24,459 nt of DNA. Origin: an uncultured Lachnospiraceae bacterium (GTDB taxonomy: Bacteria; Bacillota; Clostridia; Lachnospirales; Lachnospiraceae). The number at the start of each line of letters is the position of its first letter. Positions within the stretch are counted from its first letter, which is position 1. The DNA lies in assembly GCA_910585715.1 (NCBI GenBank), contig CAJUEX010000051.1, positions 1 to 24,459 of the forward strand, in the 5' to 3' direction. The notes below the pieces were generated by a model. The model saw nothing but the letters and a program-made list of their open reading frames with translations, searched no databases and was not told the DNA's origin. Shown here in pieces: positions 24,001 to 24,459 of the stretch. A program made the position numbers and the translations under genes.

Positions 24001-24459
24001 GCACAAATCACTGCATTAACTCTGGCAGATAGTAGTAAAGTGCTTTTTAATTATGATGAGGCAGGAAGGCTGGCTGAAGTAATCAATCCGGAAGGAAACA
24101 GCCGGAAATGGTTTTATCATGAGGATGATACTCTGGAGAAAATAGTGGATGAAGCAGGCGTGGAAACTATTTATGAATACAACCGACACAAGCTGGTTGA
24201 AAAAGTGGCCTATGCCGGAAAAGAAGAAATCCATTTAGAGTATGACAGGCACTTAAACTTAAGCAGGGTTACCCTGCCGGATGGCAGCTCTTCCAGCTGG
24301 GAATATGACCAAAGAGGCAACTGCCTGAATGCAAGGAATCCGCTGGGGGCGGTGGAAACCTATCAATATGACAGCCTGAACCGTCTTGTAAAGGCAAAAC
24401 TGGCGGATGGGAATGAAATCCAGCTTGCCTATGATGGATATGAAGATGTGGTTCATGCA
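21028..24459 (+). CDS. VgrG-Rhs fusion protein, 3' end outside window
   Basis: The frame is open for 1144 codons from ATG 21028 (AAGGAGG upstream) to the window end. Residues 1-370 are VgrG-like, with YGETDWQFCKRLATHFQ from 158 and CMPEIGTEVSLYFS from 336, at nearly the same positions as in the separate VgrG. A beta-rich stretch follows to about 480. A hydrophobic Gly/Ala segment starts near 502 (GNVLIGLAVVAVVAGAIF) and continues as weaker hydrophobic helices to about 645. Near 671 the Rhs entry motif EPVDLINGNVL appears with ELPGPLPLQWKRIW. YD repeats run from about 810 onward (FNYDEAGRL, WEYDQRGN, YQYDSLNRL). Rhs shells enclose a C-terminal toxin, which would lie beyond the window. The toxin type cannot be told. 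Confidence 0.88.
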   Translation, partial: MDEKRAQDEFTHGQIKVECPYPIQQVCELEITRKLNEHGRGFVKGIIREEEGARCIHRAGSLDSIAVYGKNAAGETLLFSGVVTELKVLYQDCTYYAEIKGLSWSSLLDYEVKNRSFQNKSMTYSALLEQILKDYPGSMFINKTQPSGQPTGQFILQYGETDWQFCKRLATHFQTQLAADILSKKPAFWFGLPKNNSTLKSVSRVVTKRAAGKYQQAAVSDFFLLEEQFVKYHIESKERLELGNLVEYAGRSMVIEESRAVLEKGVLCYTYTLGLEESLRLPKEMNPRIHGISLPGRVLERENQQVKLKLEIDKVQDAETACWFPYASQANNLFYCMPEIGTEVSLYFSNSDETSGIAMNAVRKNGGSCAKTSDPKQKYMGIPEGKEFKLGVTDIDFTAHEKLFMKITAGNGVQVQSHEDFNIFTRQKLFMEAKELIKVFAKTGDILVGAKEESGLYLLGGADGDTHIKAGNYLIYDGRRKEIFTERLNKEIAYEEKKMDWLKLVGNVLIGLAVVAVVAGAIFLTGGSAAVVLGAAISGSMAVGATAVSDIMRGEVSGWQDYALAGLKGAIEGAVSGAIMGAKALKGAKLITKMFVSGGVSFLTDAISQGIDILTGRASGYDWKQGLISFGIGFIMPAISEGIQKGFKKLLEKYGNKMPKWLANTLCRLGGEPVDLINGNVLYDIMDFELPGPLPLQWKRIWCSASQIVGHLGYGTRCNYEMGLEVFEEEYALVVFLNDGRICAFPNILTGEESFNDENKLLLRRKEDHYQLFDPESRYSYFLYPSKNGYFSYKLTKIQNQQGHQIQFFYDTNGYLCQIVDSVGRELNITTNHQGRITRVALKEDNYPGSHVLVCYAYNQEQDLETVTDALGADSRLEYRNHLLVRKIDRNKNSFYWQYDCYQYGARAIRTWGDGGVLSLWIDYHDKERYNTVRTSRKSLPSEYHYNEKMLCTRIVYPDLTEIRETYNERYQTVSQVDEEGRLTQYQYNDWAQITALTLADSSKVLFNYDEAGRLAEVINPEGNSRKWFYHEDDTLEKIVDEAGVETIYEYNRHKLVEKVAYAGKEEIHLEYDRHLNLSRVTLPDGSSSSWEYDQRGNCLNARNPLGAVETYQYDSLNRLVKAKLADGNEIQLAYDGYEDVVHA

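Noticed and set aside
1..24459. tRNA, rRNA or insertion sequence genes
   Set aside because: I saw no cloverleaf with conserved TTCRANNC arm, no rRNA-like stretch, and no transposase motifs on either strand.

Overview
The window reads as a low-to-mid-GC, AT-leaning chromosome of a motile, monoderm Firmicute of the class Clostridia, most likely Lachnospiraceae. This rests on gene order, protein style and strong GGAGG ribosome-binding sites, not on a database search. Every convincing gene is on the + strand. The first 13 kb is the 3' part of a long flagellar/chemotaxis operon: flhA (3' end only), flhF, flhG, a PilZ-domain protein, cheB, cheA, cheW, cheC, cheD, a small membrane protein, the sigma-28 gene fliA, a FapA/DUF342 gene, a small unknown, a membrane-anchored coiled-coil/HTH protein (DUF6115 type, in the place of swrB of Bacillus), and an anchored MltG-LysM-like protein. 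Genes overlap by one base or sit within about 30 bases, so one transcript is likely. It would couple FlhA export, FlhF/FlhG control of flagellar number and position, CheA/W/B/C/D signalling, c-di-GMP braking and sigma-28 production.

At 13.1-13.3 kb lies a 214-bp element built on a perfect 56-bp inverted repeat with a nested inner hairpin. A consensus promoter and a foldable leader follow, then rpsB (ribosomal protein S2) and tsf (EF-Ts), the same neighbourhood as in Bacillus. The pyrH gene that usually follows tsf does not appear in the remaining 9.2 kb.

From 15.2 to 16.4 kb is an AT-rich, gene-poor strip. It holds two broken, overlapping small reading frames with in-frame TAG, TGA and TAA stops, and two related hairpin-plus-T-run terminators, each preceded by similar sequence. 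It looks like the remains of a duplicated, decayed cassette at the edge of an accessory island.

From 16.2 kb to the window end is a contractile-injection/polymorphic-toxin-like module with its own promoter: a DcrB/DUF1795 (Eag-chaperone-like) protein, a VgrG-type spike protein with a Gly-rich linker and gp5-like C-terminus, a pentapeptide-repeat protein, a small protein whose C-terminus resembles the Imm11/DUF1629 family, a DUF4280 PAAR-like protein, and a very large open frame (at least 1144 codons, no stop before the window end) that fuses a VgrG-like head, a hydrophobic Gly/Ala segment and an Rhs/YD-repeat shell. No sheath, tube or baseplate gene is visible here. Intergenic spaces in this module carry unusual structure: a diverged half-copy of the 13-kb palindrome that supplies a stop codon, four tandem repeats of a start-codon region, and a dense cluster of mutually exclusive hairpins before the VgrG-Rhs gene.
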